Shown here in pieces: positions 24,701 through 37,689 of a stretch of DNA of 42,130 nucleotides; the first letter of the stretch is position 1; every line of letters begins with the position of its first letter. The translations under genes and the position numbers were made by a program. The notes under the pieces were generated by a model. The model saw nothing but the letters and a program-made list of their open reading frames with translations, was not told where the DNA came from and ran no database searches. Source of the stretch: Saccoglossus kowalevskii (lineage: Eukaryota > Hemichordata > Enteropneusta > Harrimaniidae). The stretch lies in assembly GCF_000003605.2 (NCBI RefSeq), contig NW_003110485.1, positions 37,565 to 79,694 of the forward strand. Reading direction: 5' to 3'.

Positions 24701-27700
24701 AGTTGTAAAATTGATTGCATAAATAAAGACAACAGACATCCATCCGACTATTTAGAGCCCCCTCTTATCTCCTCCCACCCCGCCCCTAGTTTTTTTATTA
24801 ACGGCATGCTGTGATAAAAACAGACGTTACGTTAAAATGAAGTCATTGGCGATGAAAGGAGAGATGCAATTTAAAATACAATTTAATGCGTATTCTCATG
24901 TCCGCAGCGATGCAGGTAAGGGGCGAGATACCAAACGATTATCGATGTCGTTTGGAATAACTCCCGCATGGAACTACATAGGGGAGTCTTCACCGTTTCG
25001 CTTATTATATGCCTTTTTTTTACTCTCCGTGTCAGATCAATTTCCGCCAGTTCACTTTTCTGAGAAACTTGGTGTACTCGAGATAAGTAGTCGGAACACA
25101 GACGACTGCACATGGTAAGTGCATGGGTAGGGTGGTGGTGAAGGGAGGTGGACTTAAAGTTTGACGTAGCGTTGAGAGGTAGGGACACAGGGAAAGCGAG
25201 GATTTAAATGCGGAGACAGAGAAACGGCGTGGCAGCCGGTGTTCAGGTAAATAAATTAACTAAATTGTGGACGAAGTGCGTCATAATCGAAAGACACTTG
25301 TCTTTTTGTTGCCATATATCTCAAACATCATTTCTCCGGCACGTGTCCGTTCTCTGAGGACGATAAGACGGTGACGAGCTATAATACACTCGTTCAACCC
25401 TATGTAATATTGAAACAAAATGGTCGCTCTCCGCATTCAATAATTATTATACCCGTTTTTTCTCATTGTTTTTATTCACATTTAGCCGTACTTGTCTATT
25501 TTTAGTATCTTTCATGGATACATCCATCACCAAAAAAATGACATGTTTATCAGCGGCAACAATCGTACAGTTATACAACTATACAGTCTTCCTTGACTGA
25601 AACCAGAAGCCCGACTGAGTTAGGACAATGGGGCACAGAATTATGAATACTGCTGGACGAGATAAAAGTTATTTGTGTTATGTGCGCCGCGGTACGATGC
25701 GACGTGCTAAGTGCCAACGTTGGCCGCAATGCACATATCCGCGTTAAACGAAACAGTATTACCATAACACTTAAAAAATAAGCAAACGATTGGCGAGGGG
25801 GCAATTAGGGGCACAACGTGAGAAGCTTGAGTGACGTCATACGCACTCGTTGTAACAAATTGATGCACGATATAACCTGAAGGGATTAAACAGCCCACGT
25901 TTTGCCGAAATCAGAAAATTGTCGCTTAAATGTTTGTCCACACTTTGGAAAGCGTGCGTACGGTGAGATAAGTGCGAGGAGCGTCGCTTCTGGCAAACGC
26001 ATCAGACATGGCAACGCCGTCTGATTGGATGAAATTGCACAGTACTAAACTCAAATGGGCGTTGGAAAGATGGGACGGAGAGGGGCGTATTGTGTTTTCC
26101 ATCTGCTTCGTCGTGACTGACTATTATGGGATGTCCAGTCAAAGGTCATTCCCGGTTTAGCTTTCAGAAAAACATGGAGTCCTTGTGGGAGATGCATGAC
26201 TCAAGAAAATGTTGGGATTTGGATTTCGAAAAAAAAATAATAATGTCCAATGCAAATTGTGGACAGTGTAGTTGATCTGCTGGCAAAGAGGTCTGTGAAA
26301 AAAGAGTTACTAAATTGGAACAACTCCAGCGGAAAAATAATTTGCAAACTTCTGTCTTTATGCCGAGGCGCCTCGACAAATAAAAATGATATAGTTTCAG
26401 TCAAATAGCCAGGTAAAACGAGCGCAAATCGATGATGATAACGACAATGATGATAATAACAGTTTAATTACGATACCGCTTCGTGGCATCGTTGCACGCG
26501 TCCGCGATGAAGAGAACGCGGGGGCTGCTTCGCAACAATTCAGTCCGCAAACAGTTAAAAACTAATACCATTTATATTTTGGTCCAAAATCTGTCGGTTT
26601 TAATCCTCGCGAGATCGTGCTTTAAATTTGCTTTCAGAGAAATGACATTTTCGACACGTGCACAAGAGTACTGACCTTGGGCGCCACAACCCAAATACAA
26701 TCTATTCTACGGATGGCGTGTTTTAAGTGTCGATTCTTTTAAAAGTCAGTAATTATTTTGCATTTAATAAATTACAATTGCAATCAGCAGACGTTGCCGA
26801 ATAGCCATATACACTTATGTGCTGTTGTGGGCGATGCAAGAGGGAGGAGGGGAATATGTCAGAGTGAATGGTTGTCAACGTTGATGTTCATCCTATTACG
26901 GTCACAGAGAATAGCTCATCGTTATCTCCGTGCATCATCTTCACAGATGTCCATCTGTACCAAAATTACGACGATAGTGACCGTGAACCCTCCGGGTCAA
27001 AATTTACGCGTCACTTTCATCATTATTTTTTGGTAAACCGTATCAAGCATTCCAGTCACGTGAAAAATAACTTTCTTTCAGTTATTATTAAAGAACAATA
27101 ATACAAACATTTTTTTCTCTCAGAAGTTAATTTCAGTGTGATAGCATGTAGATGAATACAGAAGGTGGTCATCGATATGAAGACCTCAATGCGGGAGTGC
27201 CAAGGAAGTACATGCCCCCTTCACCAACACATACACATACATTCTGAGAAGTACTTTTATAAACTAATGTGGGCAGAATACCAAAACATTATATTACAAA
27301 TAGCATTGGTAATAAAATATATTTTATAACTATTACGACTTTAAATACTGTTGAAGCTTGCAGTTGATGTACGTATTGATCCAATCGTTGGATGAACCCA
27401 CTATGGGGCGTGCTTGGTTGTGATGTTTGGAAAACACATGATGCAGTGATTGAGTGCTCCGCCATTTTAACACTTTGACTGTTACGGCCACCATCGCAGA
27501 TTCGGACCAATTCGCCGACCCAACATTAAAACCAGTGCCGTTCTGTACAAGCTTATAACAGTCAACTAGAACTTACGTGAACTCGGAAATATTATGAAAT
27601 TGTGTCCCCCGGGAGATTCCCCCGATTACAATTCGCTACTGTAGATTACTATTATTAAATACGGTCAAACGACAGATCAAGTTTGGCCTTTTACACAAGT

Positions 27701-29214
27701 TTATGAACATCGGACATCCTTGTATTCTGATTTCCCCGTTCTATCTTGCCTAGATCATTGCTGGCAATGCGCCGCCATATTTTGTTCGTAACATAGAAGC
27801 CAGAATAGTACACGAAGCCGCAAAATAAGACCGTCTCAAAATTCATCCAACGAAAATCTAAGATAGATTCGGTCGAAACAAATTAGTTAAGAGGTGGTTA
27901 AAGGAGACATTAAAAGTACATAATAGTGAAGTAGTCTTAGGTTTTTTTTCGCAGATAATGATTAAAAACATATCAATTGTAGGAGAGAGTGATTGGATTC
28001 CGTACTCTCGGAGATGTCTAGCTATGAATAACGCTGACATGAATGGTTGAAGCGATCGTGGTGTCACTCGGAGTTGCGGATGGAAACAAGGGGCGGCCTC
28101 TGACAATGATACTGGTATATATAGCATTGTTCATGTTTGGATCAATACAATTTTTGAGGAGTAAGGTCATGTTGTTTACACACCCACTACATTAACTTAG
28201 TTCATAGACTTACAGCATGTCTCGATCTTAAAATATGGAATATACGAATGTGATGTTTTTTATATGGTGCGATAATTAGCGTATAATCATATCAATTGTT
28301 GTCGGGTGGTTAATTAAAACGCATTCTGCGTAAAAAAAATCGAGGATCGACCTGGGCAGTCGTGGGAATTCTGACTCGGTGGTATAAACAGTTACAGTTT
28401 GAATTGCTTTGGTTGAGAACGGAATCACACTTAGCGATCCGACAGATTGGAATTGAGCCTGATGCCGGCAATGCATGATAATTTAACCTTCGTATCGGAC
28501 GTTGTAAAGGCTGAAACAGTGTGACTAAAAAGAGCGCGATTCTAACTACACGCTTAGTACGTGAATGGAGTGAAAGAAGCCATATCCTGAAGGGCCATTC
28601 TCAGTACTTCAGCTCGTCTTTTGTCGCCTTCTGTACGAGGATACACAAGGACATTTATAGTGCCTTTAAAGACTATTTGGACGTATTATGACAAGAAGGA
28701 ATTCACCAAAATCTTCAGATGTTACAAACGGTTGTGTATATCATGGCACGGACTGTATTTCAATAGGCTATCGCACGGAAAGCGACGAATGGCACCAAAA
28801 AAACAAATACGCACCCACGTTCTGTTGCATGCAAACTAAAACTACATTACTAATTGATTAATTAGTTGTAACCAATTATGAAATTTAGATATTTCAGTTG
28901 GCGGTTGCTTTCCTGAGACATCTATCCCAAAATACTGTGAATCTCCTCAATTTTCTGAGCGATCGAATCAATGACACAAAACACGCGAGAATGAATCAAT
29001 AATCTTGTTCGAGCGTTTCGATGGAATTACGACGAGTGAAGATACGAATTACCATGGCAATGGTATTCTTTAAAGCAAAAACACGCGGGAATGTCAGATG
29101 GTGTTACACGGCTTGTCTAACAGTGACATGACGTCGTGGCATGTGTTGTAGTGTTTTTTTTTTTATTTGTAGATTATTGTTTCCATTTCATGGTACACTA
29201 AACCGTTAATAGTG

Positions 29215-29271
29215 TGTTACGTAACAGATACGCATATAGAGCAGTATGTATACTGCTCTTTGTATAGCGTA
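29215..29271. other. adjacent palindrome and hairpin
   Basis: TGTTACGTAACA (29215-29226) is a perfect 12-bp palindrome containing TTACGTAA, a site type bound by PAR-bZIP and C/EBP proteins. Directly after it is a hairpin. AGAGCAGTA (29238-29246) pairs perfectly with TACTGCTCT (29251-29259) around a TGTA loop. The stem extends outward, with small bulges, to TACGC (29229-29233) pairing with GCGTA (29267-29271). The whole hairpin is about 43 nt, shorter than a usual animal pre-microRNA. It could be an RNA structure, a remnant of a small mobile element, or chance. Confidence 0.65.
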
Positions 29272-30763
29272 GGAGATTGTCTTGGTTCGCCATGTAAATA
29301 AAATATCTTACAGTTCTCGAGAGGGCGGACAATTAAGTTACCTAAACTACGTTGTTATTTAAAAAAAAATATTTTATTTTCAACTGCACTGCTAATGACC
29401 AATTATAATCGCGTAGAAATCAGTCAGCAAAACTAAATTTACAGTTACTGTGCACACTTAATGACCGCATAGTCGTGTTGTCTCTCCCAAACTCGAGAAC
29501 AGCGAACTCACTCTTGTTAAAGAGTAGATGAGAGTGCCAATTTATATTAGCCTTACGCTAACGAACTAAGCATCGCGGAGAGAGAAAAATAACTTAAATT
29601 TGATTTCTCTCTTTTTTGGAATTACAGTTGACACGATAACCGTGCGACGTTGAATGGGTTAAGTAGGTGGTAATACGTGTATAATTTTGTTTAATTAAGC
29701 ATTGTTTGTAACCTATGACAAATTGGGAAATGACATTCCACTTCATGGACCGTTTGCCGCGTGGTAGCCCGGGGGAATACGCGAGTAATGACTAAGTAAA
29801 AAAACGCTTTACCAAATCAGAACTCTTGTCAATAGACAAACACTCTCTCTACATGTACGCTGAGTCATATACCCGTCTCAGTTCTCGAAGCAAACACGTG
29901 CAAACTTTCCGTCGACAACTATATGGTGCGTTCTTCTGTGATTTAATTAATTACACTTTTGGTGTGCACTGGCGGAATCGCAGAATATGGATGCAAGACC
30001 ACAAACTTTGCAGTGTCGAAGAATTCGTTATAACAAAAAATATGGAACGAATAAAAAAGGTGCGACCGTTGTTAACAGATGCGACAGCGGATACGAAGCT
30101 GGGATTGTATGTTTATACAACATACTGTTCAAAAATAGAATTGCTATCTTATCGGCGAAAAATATCAAACACATCGAGATTTTCTCAAATTGCAACCACG
30201 GTAAATAAAGCATGTAATAATGTTGACATATCCTACCGCCGCTTTTGAAGTTGCCAACAGCAAAGGTTGAGTTTTACGAGAGCCATGTTTGCATAGGTGT
30301 GGAGATTCCAATGGCTTACAGATTAACTACAAATCGACTTATATTCGGCGTTAAAGATGTAGGCTATGTTTATTGCCGATCCCGTTTGATAATTTCCCCC
30401 CAGCGTGTCTGGTGTAAGGATGCCACAATTGTTCTACTTCCTGTGATTTTTTAATATAATTAAAAATGAAGTGTACATAGACAAGTTGGCTGAAACCAAC
30501 AATCTCTTTATGTTTATATGTTACTTCTCGTCCACGTGACTAGCGGTCGAAGAAAAACACACATAAACACCTATATAGTGGGTTTACATTAACATTATTT
30601 TGTTTTTGTGCGCAAATATAAGGAACTATAATTGTAATGTTTCTGAAAAGATACTTGGCGCGATTGTTGTACGATGAATGGCCATAGTCACTGGCTATGC
30701 CAGCTAGATTTCAAACAGGAGCGTGCGTCATTTGGTGGCGCGCTTCAGCGACTCGATTGACAT

Positions 30764-30998
30764 CAGGCAAGCGGACAACAGGCAAGCAGCAAGATCGGTC
30801 GGCCGGTCGGTGCCTGGCTGGTCGTCCCCCGCTAAGACAGAAGTGTGAAAATTTTATAAGGCGCTAATATGGCACAACAGCGAAGCGTTATTTACGACGG
30901 TGTCAGTTTCACCCTGCTGATCAAGATCCAGATAAGGACGGTGATAACATTACTTGGGCAAACAACCACGCGTTCTTTATTGCCGACGGATAAACCGA
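30764..30998. promoter_or_regulatory. candidate cis-regulatory block (GATA/Fox-like motifs)
   Basis: This block is more GC-rich than its surroundings. CAGGCAAGC is repeated directly at 30764-30772 and 30779-30787, and is followed by a GGTCGG-rich segment. Downstream are two GATA-type motifs, AGATAAGG (30930-30937) and TGATAACA (30942-30949), and a forkhead-type GCAAACAA (30958-30965). The density over about 40 bp resembles an enhancer core. I cannot test conservation, so this is inference from motif density alone. Confidence 0.3.
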
Positions 30999-33606
30999 GA
31001 GTTTCCAGTTGCAATGAGTAGAGCTTCACTAAAGTAGACTTACTACAAAGAGGCCTGAACTAATGAGGGGAGAGGGACACTTCGCTGTACTTTTCATACC
31101 CATGGGAACGATACATGCCATCAAGTAAGAGGCCCCACACAGAAGTATAGGTACGGGATAGTGGGGCCAGCGAAGGAATGAACGATGGCACACAACAAAC
31201 AAATACGAAAACTGATAAAAATAAATAAAGTTTTGCTTCTAAATATTCTTTTTTTTTGGAATGTCACTTACCTTTGAAAACTTGGAGACTTGATGAAACT
31301 GTTCAGATTACAGTGTGTACACGCCGGTATGAGTTTGTGTGGGAGTTCTAAGTTGTTGAAATCTGTGTTGTTTTACACATGGAACACATTGGACTGAAGG
31401 TTATACACGGTTTACATCCTTGCCATAGTTTCTGTTTTTCATCACTGGCCAATAGCGTGCCTATCATAGTCGTTGAGTTGATATACGGTAACTAGGGATG
31501 GGGCACTACTAATATATCAATCTGAGCGGGGTCGCTTCGCCCAATGAGCCCTACTCCCTGGATTGCCACGGTGGTAATGAGACGGCACAGCAAGGCGAAT
31601 ATAATTGCTAACGAGGATACATCAGAACTGGCGGTGTTCAAAACTAATTGTCGACCCGCCAACATGTGTGAACCGAGGTGTCAGCTTTCCCCTCTCTGGT
31701 TATTCGGAGACCACACACTCACCCTGCACCCGTGCGTCGGCCTCACACACCCTCGCGCGCATCGCGACGGATTTTATCCAACGCCGGGAACTTACTGTAA
31801 AAATGCGTGTTTTAGTTTATAAAGTTTGTCAATCATTAGTATAAAGCAATAAAGCCGTCAAGTCGGTAGATTGAGCTCTCAGACTGACCTTCGGACATTA
31901 CTATTCCACCGTGATATAAACCGTATCACTGTACCCCAATGTTGCTATGTATTCGATCTAACCTTCAATGTTTCCCCCGCGCTGTTTTATAATAATAATT
32001 TGAATTGTGAATCAGCCGGCACTAGCACCCCAATAAAATTGTTTCTTTAGGGTAAATAATAAACTCAGTGTTTTTTTTATATAGTGTAAATTCCAAATCG
32101 TGTTGACTGTGACCAACACGTCTCTGTGCAATATAGAATAATTACAACTAAACATACAAATACGCACTCAAGATGCGAGTGGTACAGTAAGTTGCAACTT
32201 TCTTTAGTCGTACACGTTCGTATCTATCCCTGCGCGGTGTTTATCACCTGGTAGCACACTGGTCTCGGAAACCCACTCCTCTCCGATCCTTCTCCACTCA
32301 TGGGACCACAAGGTCAACTTTCCAACATCAACGTAACCTCAGTGTTTGTAACGGATTATGAATTCAAATTGTCCCCCCCCCCTAATTCTCAGCTCTGACA
32401 GCGTGGGTTTCATTGCTAAACATTGTGACTTTAGTAAAAAAAAAAACGACACAATTGGTTATTAAATTAAATAATATTGGTCTCACGTCTCTTGTCATGC
32501 ATAAACAAAACCCGGTAACCCATTACCATTTCGGATCCACTATATTGTCCCACAGCCTTTGTGTTAATGTTCGTAATTTTTAACAAGTATAAACACGAAC
32601 TGAGTTGATGGGGTAGTAGCAATTTTCGGATTGTTTCTTTTTTTTTTAATATCACAACATCACATAAAAGTGGGGGCTATTTGACAAATTTGACAGTTTC
32701 ACAAACTGTTTGAGAGGTAAACGTTGACTTCCGGATTGGGTACAGCCTTTGATGACTCATCACCAATGCTGGCCAAGTATGGACATAGAAAAAAAGAGTT
32801 CATCGCACAAAATGCATATTTGCAAATAAATTTGTAGTTTTAAATCATAAATAGACTTCATAGTATGTGGCAATATAGGTCGGATACAGTGTGCACACTG
32901 TGGCCATCCATCGATACTCCACAAACTGTAAAATGGAATAGGGAGTCATGACACACCTGTAAACTAGAGACTCATTCAAAAAAAAACATATACTTCACAT
33001 CGATAACAACGAGACTTTAAAATACATGTGCCATAAAACGGAATTATCATGGCCCCGCCTAAAAGTTATAGCACACTTGGCACGTAATTCCTGTGCGAGG
33101 CAATTGAACGGGAGAGTTTGGACGGGAGTTAATTTGGGGCATGGTGTGGTATCTCGGTCTTGGTGGTAAGTCAATGAAGTGCAAATGAAGAACGTGGTTG
33201 CGAACATTATATGTGTTTTCTGTTACAACAATACAATTACAATACTTTATGTATTTTTCTTCGCGTAATAATTGTCGTTTTAAATAGTAGATGATTAGCC
33301 CTGTGTCAGCTTGAATTCTTTCAGCTGTGTTGAATAGTGGAGCAAAACACATAATGCAGTCATTCTGTCCACTTCTACACGGGGCCTCCGTTCACCGCGG
33401 TGGCTGTTGCTGTGTCAGGTGAGGTATTTTCACTGTATCGCTCTGTTTGTTCTAAGTTTCGTGTTTAAATACTATTGAAAACTCGGGCAACACATTAACG
33501 TGAAAAAGAGTGTCATCATGCTTTCTCGGCCTTGTTCTTCTAAATGACAAAAATAGGAAGTTGTTCTAAAACTTGCAACTTTCCTATCGATGTATAAGAT
33601 AGTATA

Positions 33607-33747
33607 TAACAGACTGGAATCTAAGCATCGCCAAGTCTATTTCAAATAACAGACTGGCATCTAACCAAGTTCATTTCAAATAACAGACTGGCATCTAAGC
33701 AAATCCATTTCAAATAACAGACTGGAAACTAAGCAAGCCTATTTCAA
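33607..33747. repeat. 34-bp minisatellite, 4 units
   Basis: Four units begin at 33607, 33647, 33681 and 33715, with lengths of 40, 34, 34 and 33 bp. Each starts TAACAGACTGG and ends in a variant of ATTTCAAA. The first unit carries a 6-bp insertion. This array is unrelated in sequence to the 33-bp array at the left edge. Confidence 0.93.
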
Positions 33748-36700
33748 TTCGTTCTTTAATCCTTGTATCTAGCTTACATAATTGGCATATTTAATATGGC
33801 ATTTTCGCGGTCCCCAATAAATGTTACAGATGATATACCGTGCAACTGTAACTGACCGATTTCTGGTCAGTTTTATAGAGAAGTAACGGCACAAACATGA
33901 CAAATAGACAGTTCCCTAATCTGTAAATACGACCAAAATGACAACTAATAACCGATTTATCGACGTCGAGAAATGATATATCCTTAGAGTTTGCAAAAGA
34001 GACAGTTTGAACCCTAAAGGTGGGATCAGTGCCTAGTAGAGATTAGTTACATGAACTGGGTTATGAGTTGACTCAAATATATCACTTTCAAATTGGATAA
34101 AAAGTCTTTTAATTTCCAGAGGAGATAAGGTAGTCAAGAATAACCATTTCCATGCACTAACTTCATTTAGACCATTTAAAATATAAAAGTGCAGTAGCAA
34201 GTTTTGGTCATTGCCTATAACAAAAGACACCATTTGTGATCGCTTAAAAAGTGGTCCCATTTCCGGAAAAAAAATCAGGTTTGAAAAAGGTTATTTTAAA
34301 CGGATGATTTCTTGTTGTTGGGTTGTCAAACACACAGCATCCTTAAAAAACTGACCAATTAAAGCGGTCCCAGTGCCCATACTTCCGGAGCTTTAAGTAC
34401 ACCGAAGCGTTCATCGCGCTTGCATGAATTTTTAGTCTAATACAATGTATAATGAATTGTTGTTTTATTGACTGGGCGCAGTCTGTATAGCATATTGCTT
34501 ATTAATAATTGAGGCAGCAAACAGATTTGTAAAAAGTACAGTAGTGGGAGATGTGATGGTGTCGCCTACGACGCTTTGATGTACCCCGCCTAACCCAGTC
34601 GAGTACGCTAGAGTGCGACGGTCTAAAGTGACAGACGGGTTCGAAGTATTTTCTAGAAAAAAACACACACAGACACTTTCTATGAATTTAACAAAGTTTG
34701 GAACCGCAGTAAGGTTGGTCGAGGACTTCTGTGAGTTGATCTGGGCTCCTGGGACTAATTTAATATGATATTTGACTGATCTTTTTTGCCGAAAAGTGGC
34801 TACTTCTTTCCGTGGTACGCTCCTCGGCAAACGCACGAATTAAACGACTATGAATTGTGTTGCGTGGGGACCGTCTGCTACCCTACCACTCGCCGTCACC
34901 ACAAATATAAGTCCCGTTTTTATGTGGGTATGAGAGAAACCCGAGGGTACTGAAACTCGCCGATGATGACCCCCCTTCGTTTTCCCTTAGTTTTTGCAGA
35001 CAGTTTTAATGAGTTGGGGGTTGTTCAATAATAGCTAGGCTCATCGTCGATATCACTATTCACTGCATACACAAAGGACATGGAAAAGTCTTAATGTTAT
35101 TGACAAATAATATAATGAAGACAAGAAAGGGAAATTCGATTTCTTTTAAACAACGATGAATCGACGGTTGTTCATTTGGACAACTATTTACAGGCCGTCT
35201 TCACGCTCCTTGGCCCATGAAAAAAAAAACGAAATTTGGTTCTGTCCGACTGTAACCGCCATCGGTGTATGTTTATATCGGCCGTCCTTGTTTAATATAA
35301 CAAAACCGATGCGCCAACAGCTAGGTTTGCAGCAGTTCACACACATGCCCTCTTTCAACGGCACTGTAGTAGCTAAGCGATCTCGTTATCCCCTATTATG
35401 GCATAAAGCAGCGCTAAGTTAGAACAGGCTCGACAATAGAACGCACCGGGTAGTACGCCACACTCTTTTAACTGTTCCTAGGGCAGGCTTACACAGACAA
35501 GTAAGTCATGAATAGGTTTCAGAAAGGAACTCGAGTCAGTAGTGCAGCATGCTCAACACTTTTCGCTACTCCTGGTGTTGATACTACACGCATACACTCT
35601 CTCAAGGTAGAAAGTACGCTTACAAATTACACTTGTGTATTTTTTTAAATGTTAATGTGAAAACGGTTGGATTTACTAGAGTATATCCGAAACAATGAAA
35701 AACAAATATGTAAACAAGTGCGTAGATGTTCATTTCGTTTCCGTGTTTAGCGGATAGTGATATCGAAGCGAGGCAATATACCTTTTATAAAATTGTAGCT
35801 CTCTTTTTTCTGGCAAGTAATATTGTCACTTTCGAAAACTCCGTAGGGCAATACATGACCTGTCTGTCTCCGTGTAAATACTACTCGCAGAATTCAGCGA
35901 TGTGAACTTTAAGCAGAAATAAACGGCATTTGTACTAATCTAAGGTTGTTCGGTGTAGATATTTAGTAGAAGTTATTACGAGGTTGGCGACACTGTAAAA
36001 CACACCGGTGTGGCTCTGACGTTCCGTCGTTTCTATAATTTTGACAACTGAGCTAAACTCTTTAATTTACTTGAAATGTTTTTTTTTTCAGTGTAGACAC
36101 CGCGTGCGTCTGCAATGATCTGACTGATTCGAACTTTGTTTTTGTTCAGGTGTCGCGCTGTTTTTCCGCCTACAACTATAAAGCAACGTGCAAATTTCAT
36201 CTGGTTTTTGTGATCAGCTGTATGGATAGTGGCGGTCTCTTTGAACCTCTTATCAATATTTGCTATGGTGAAATTATACACAGATATTATCGGCAGAAGC
36301 AGAACGTGCACATAAAACGCGGCAATTGCCGTCTTTCCGTTTTAGATACGGCGCAAGGATGGCCAGGAGTGGTTGACTAGGCTTTGCTTAAACACACAGC
36401 ACTTGAGGGGAACAGAGAGGGTAAAAATGAAAATTACAGTTTGTATTACAAGAGCGATTTAGATAAGACCGACAAGTAAACGCCATTGCGCGTCATCATT
36501 AGTACCGATAAAAATCTAAACTACATGCCAGAGCCGTGTAAGATGTCAATGCCGTCGGAGTGACAACATAATATTTAAAAGATGATGATGTAACGCACCA
36601 GACTCGATACGTAAAACAATTTCTAGTTTATTTGCGTACATACGACCGATTGCCTCAGCGTAATGTTTTGAACAAATACTTATAGTAACGAAGGGATGCC

Positions 36701-37640
36701 GCTACTGTGTACATATACCATAACAAATAGGACAATCCGAACTTAAAATACACATAATTTTAATCTTACAAAAGAAACAAGGTTTTAGAGTTTCGATCTC
36801 GGTAATCCTAACAAAGTAAAACAAAAAAATCCGACGTTTGATCATTCCGTCCACGGTATAGTAAAGGACTGTTACTTGTAGGAATTTCAAAATGGCGATT
36901 TCACCAACGGTACTGAGTCGTCTGTATACATTTGAAGCCCCTGCATGTTTGTTTTGATTAGTCACAGGCCAAACATGCTGGTCCAAAAACAAATGACCGA
37001 CCAGTTTTACCGATTTATCAGTTTACACATTGACAAAACGCGCCAGAAAACAAAAATACACATAAATGATATCACTACTCGAAGAAGGGACTACCAACGC
37101 AATGGGATGATTACAAACAACAACATCGTATAGAATCAACAGAAAAAAAGTTATTTATATTTTCAATTATATTCAAAAAAGTACGTACAGTAGAATTTAT
37201 TTCATGCATACAGTCTTTCGTCATTAAATGTAAACGAAACAACATACATACATACAGAAAACTATTATAATTTCCATCCACTCGCTTATCGCCTGGCCTT
37301 TTCTCTGCGCCATGTGCTGGATGATAACATTGGAGAGAAAATGTGTATGTATATATTACAACTTCTACGCCTCTCGCTACTACACTGACTACAGAAATTA
37401 GATGAACCAAGTCTAAAAGGAATACGAAATTAACATCATGTAAAAAAAAACGCAGGCCAAAAAAATCACAATTCAAAGATCGGTGGGAGGAACGATTTGA
37501 AACGAATCAATATTTGCGCACAGGACGAGAAAAGCCCAGCTGTTAAAGTGAATACAACAGACAACTCCTCCGATTTCGTCTATTATGCCTTTGATTTCGC
37601 GGCGATATGACTAGAAAATATAATAGATAGCGTTGATTGA
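33748..37640. other. gene-free 3' flank of FoxD
   Basis: No recognisable gene. An 8-bp inverted repeat, AACTGACC...GGTCAGTT, lies at 33850-33872. From 36033 to 36380 reading frames are open on both strands, the plus-strand one directly after a good splice-acceptor-like tract. Neither matches a family I know. A minus-strand AATAAA at 37196-37201 could be a distal poly(A) signal for FoxD. Confidence 0.45.
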
Positions 37641-37689
37641 AGACCAACACATAACGTTTTGCATGATACATTGTAAGTGTAGATTTAAT
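37641..37689 (-). terminator. candidate poly(A) signal region for FoxD
   Basis: On the minus strand, ATTAAA (37689-37684) is followed about 33 nt later by a GU-rich stretch GTGTTGGTCT (37650-37641), with CA dinucleotides between them as possible cleavage sites. This would give a 3' UTR of roughly 0.58 kb. ATTAAA is the commonest variant of AATAAA. A canonical AATAAA lies farther away at 37201-37196 and would give a 3' UTR of about 1.05 kb. Confidence 0.3.

Larger units (their letters stand above)
18751..33606. other. long gene-free stretch, candidate regulatory DNA
   Basis: Nearly 15 kb without a recognisable gene. The longest reading frame, 29853-30248 on the plus strand (131 codons from its first ATG), has no known domain and is about the length expected by chance in AT-rich DNA of this size. 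Items seen are CRE cores TGACGTCA at 18821-18828, 24608-24615 and 25832-25839, E-box cores CACGTG at 21991, 23974 and 25340 and several more up to 30.5 kb, a homeodomain-like block TAATTGATTAATTAG at 28851-28865, a palindrome and hairpin pair at 29215-29271, a motif-dense block at 30764-30998, and a perfect palindrome TATTTGCAAATA at 32817-32828. Confidence 0.5.

Noticed and set aside
29853-30248. 131-codon open frame on the plus strand, the longest N-free ATG frame outside FoxD in this window
   Set aside because: No recognisable domain and a weak start context. A frame of this length is expected about once by chance in 42 kb of AT-rich DNA over six frames.
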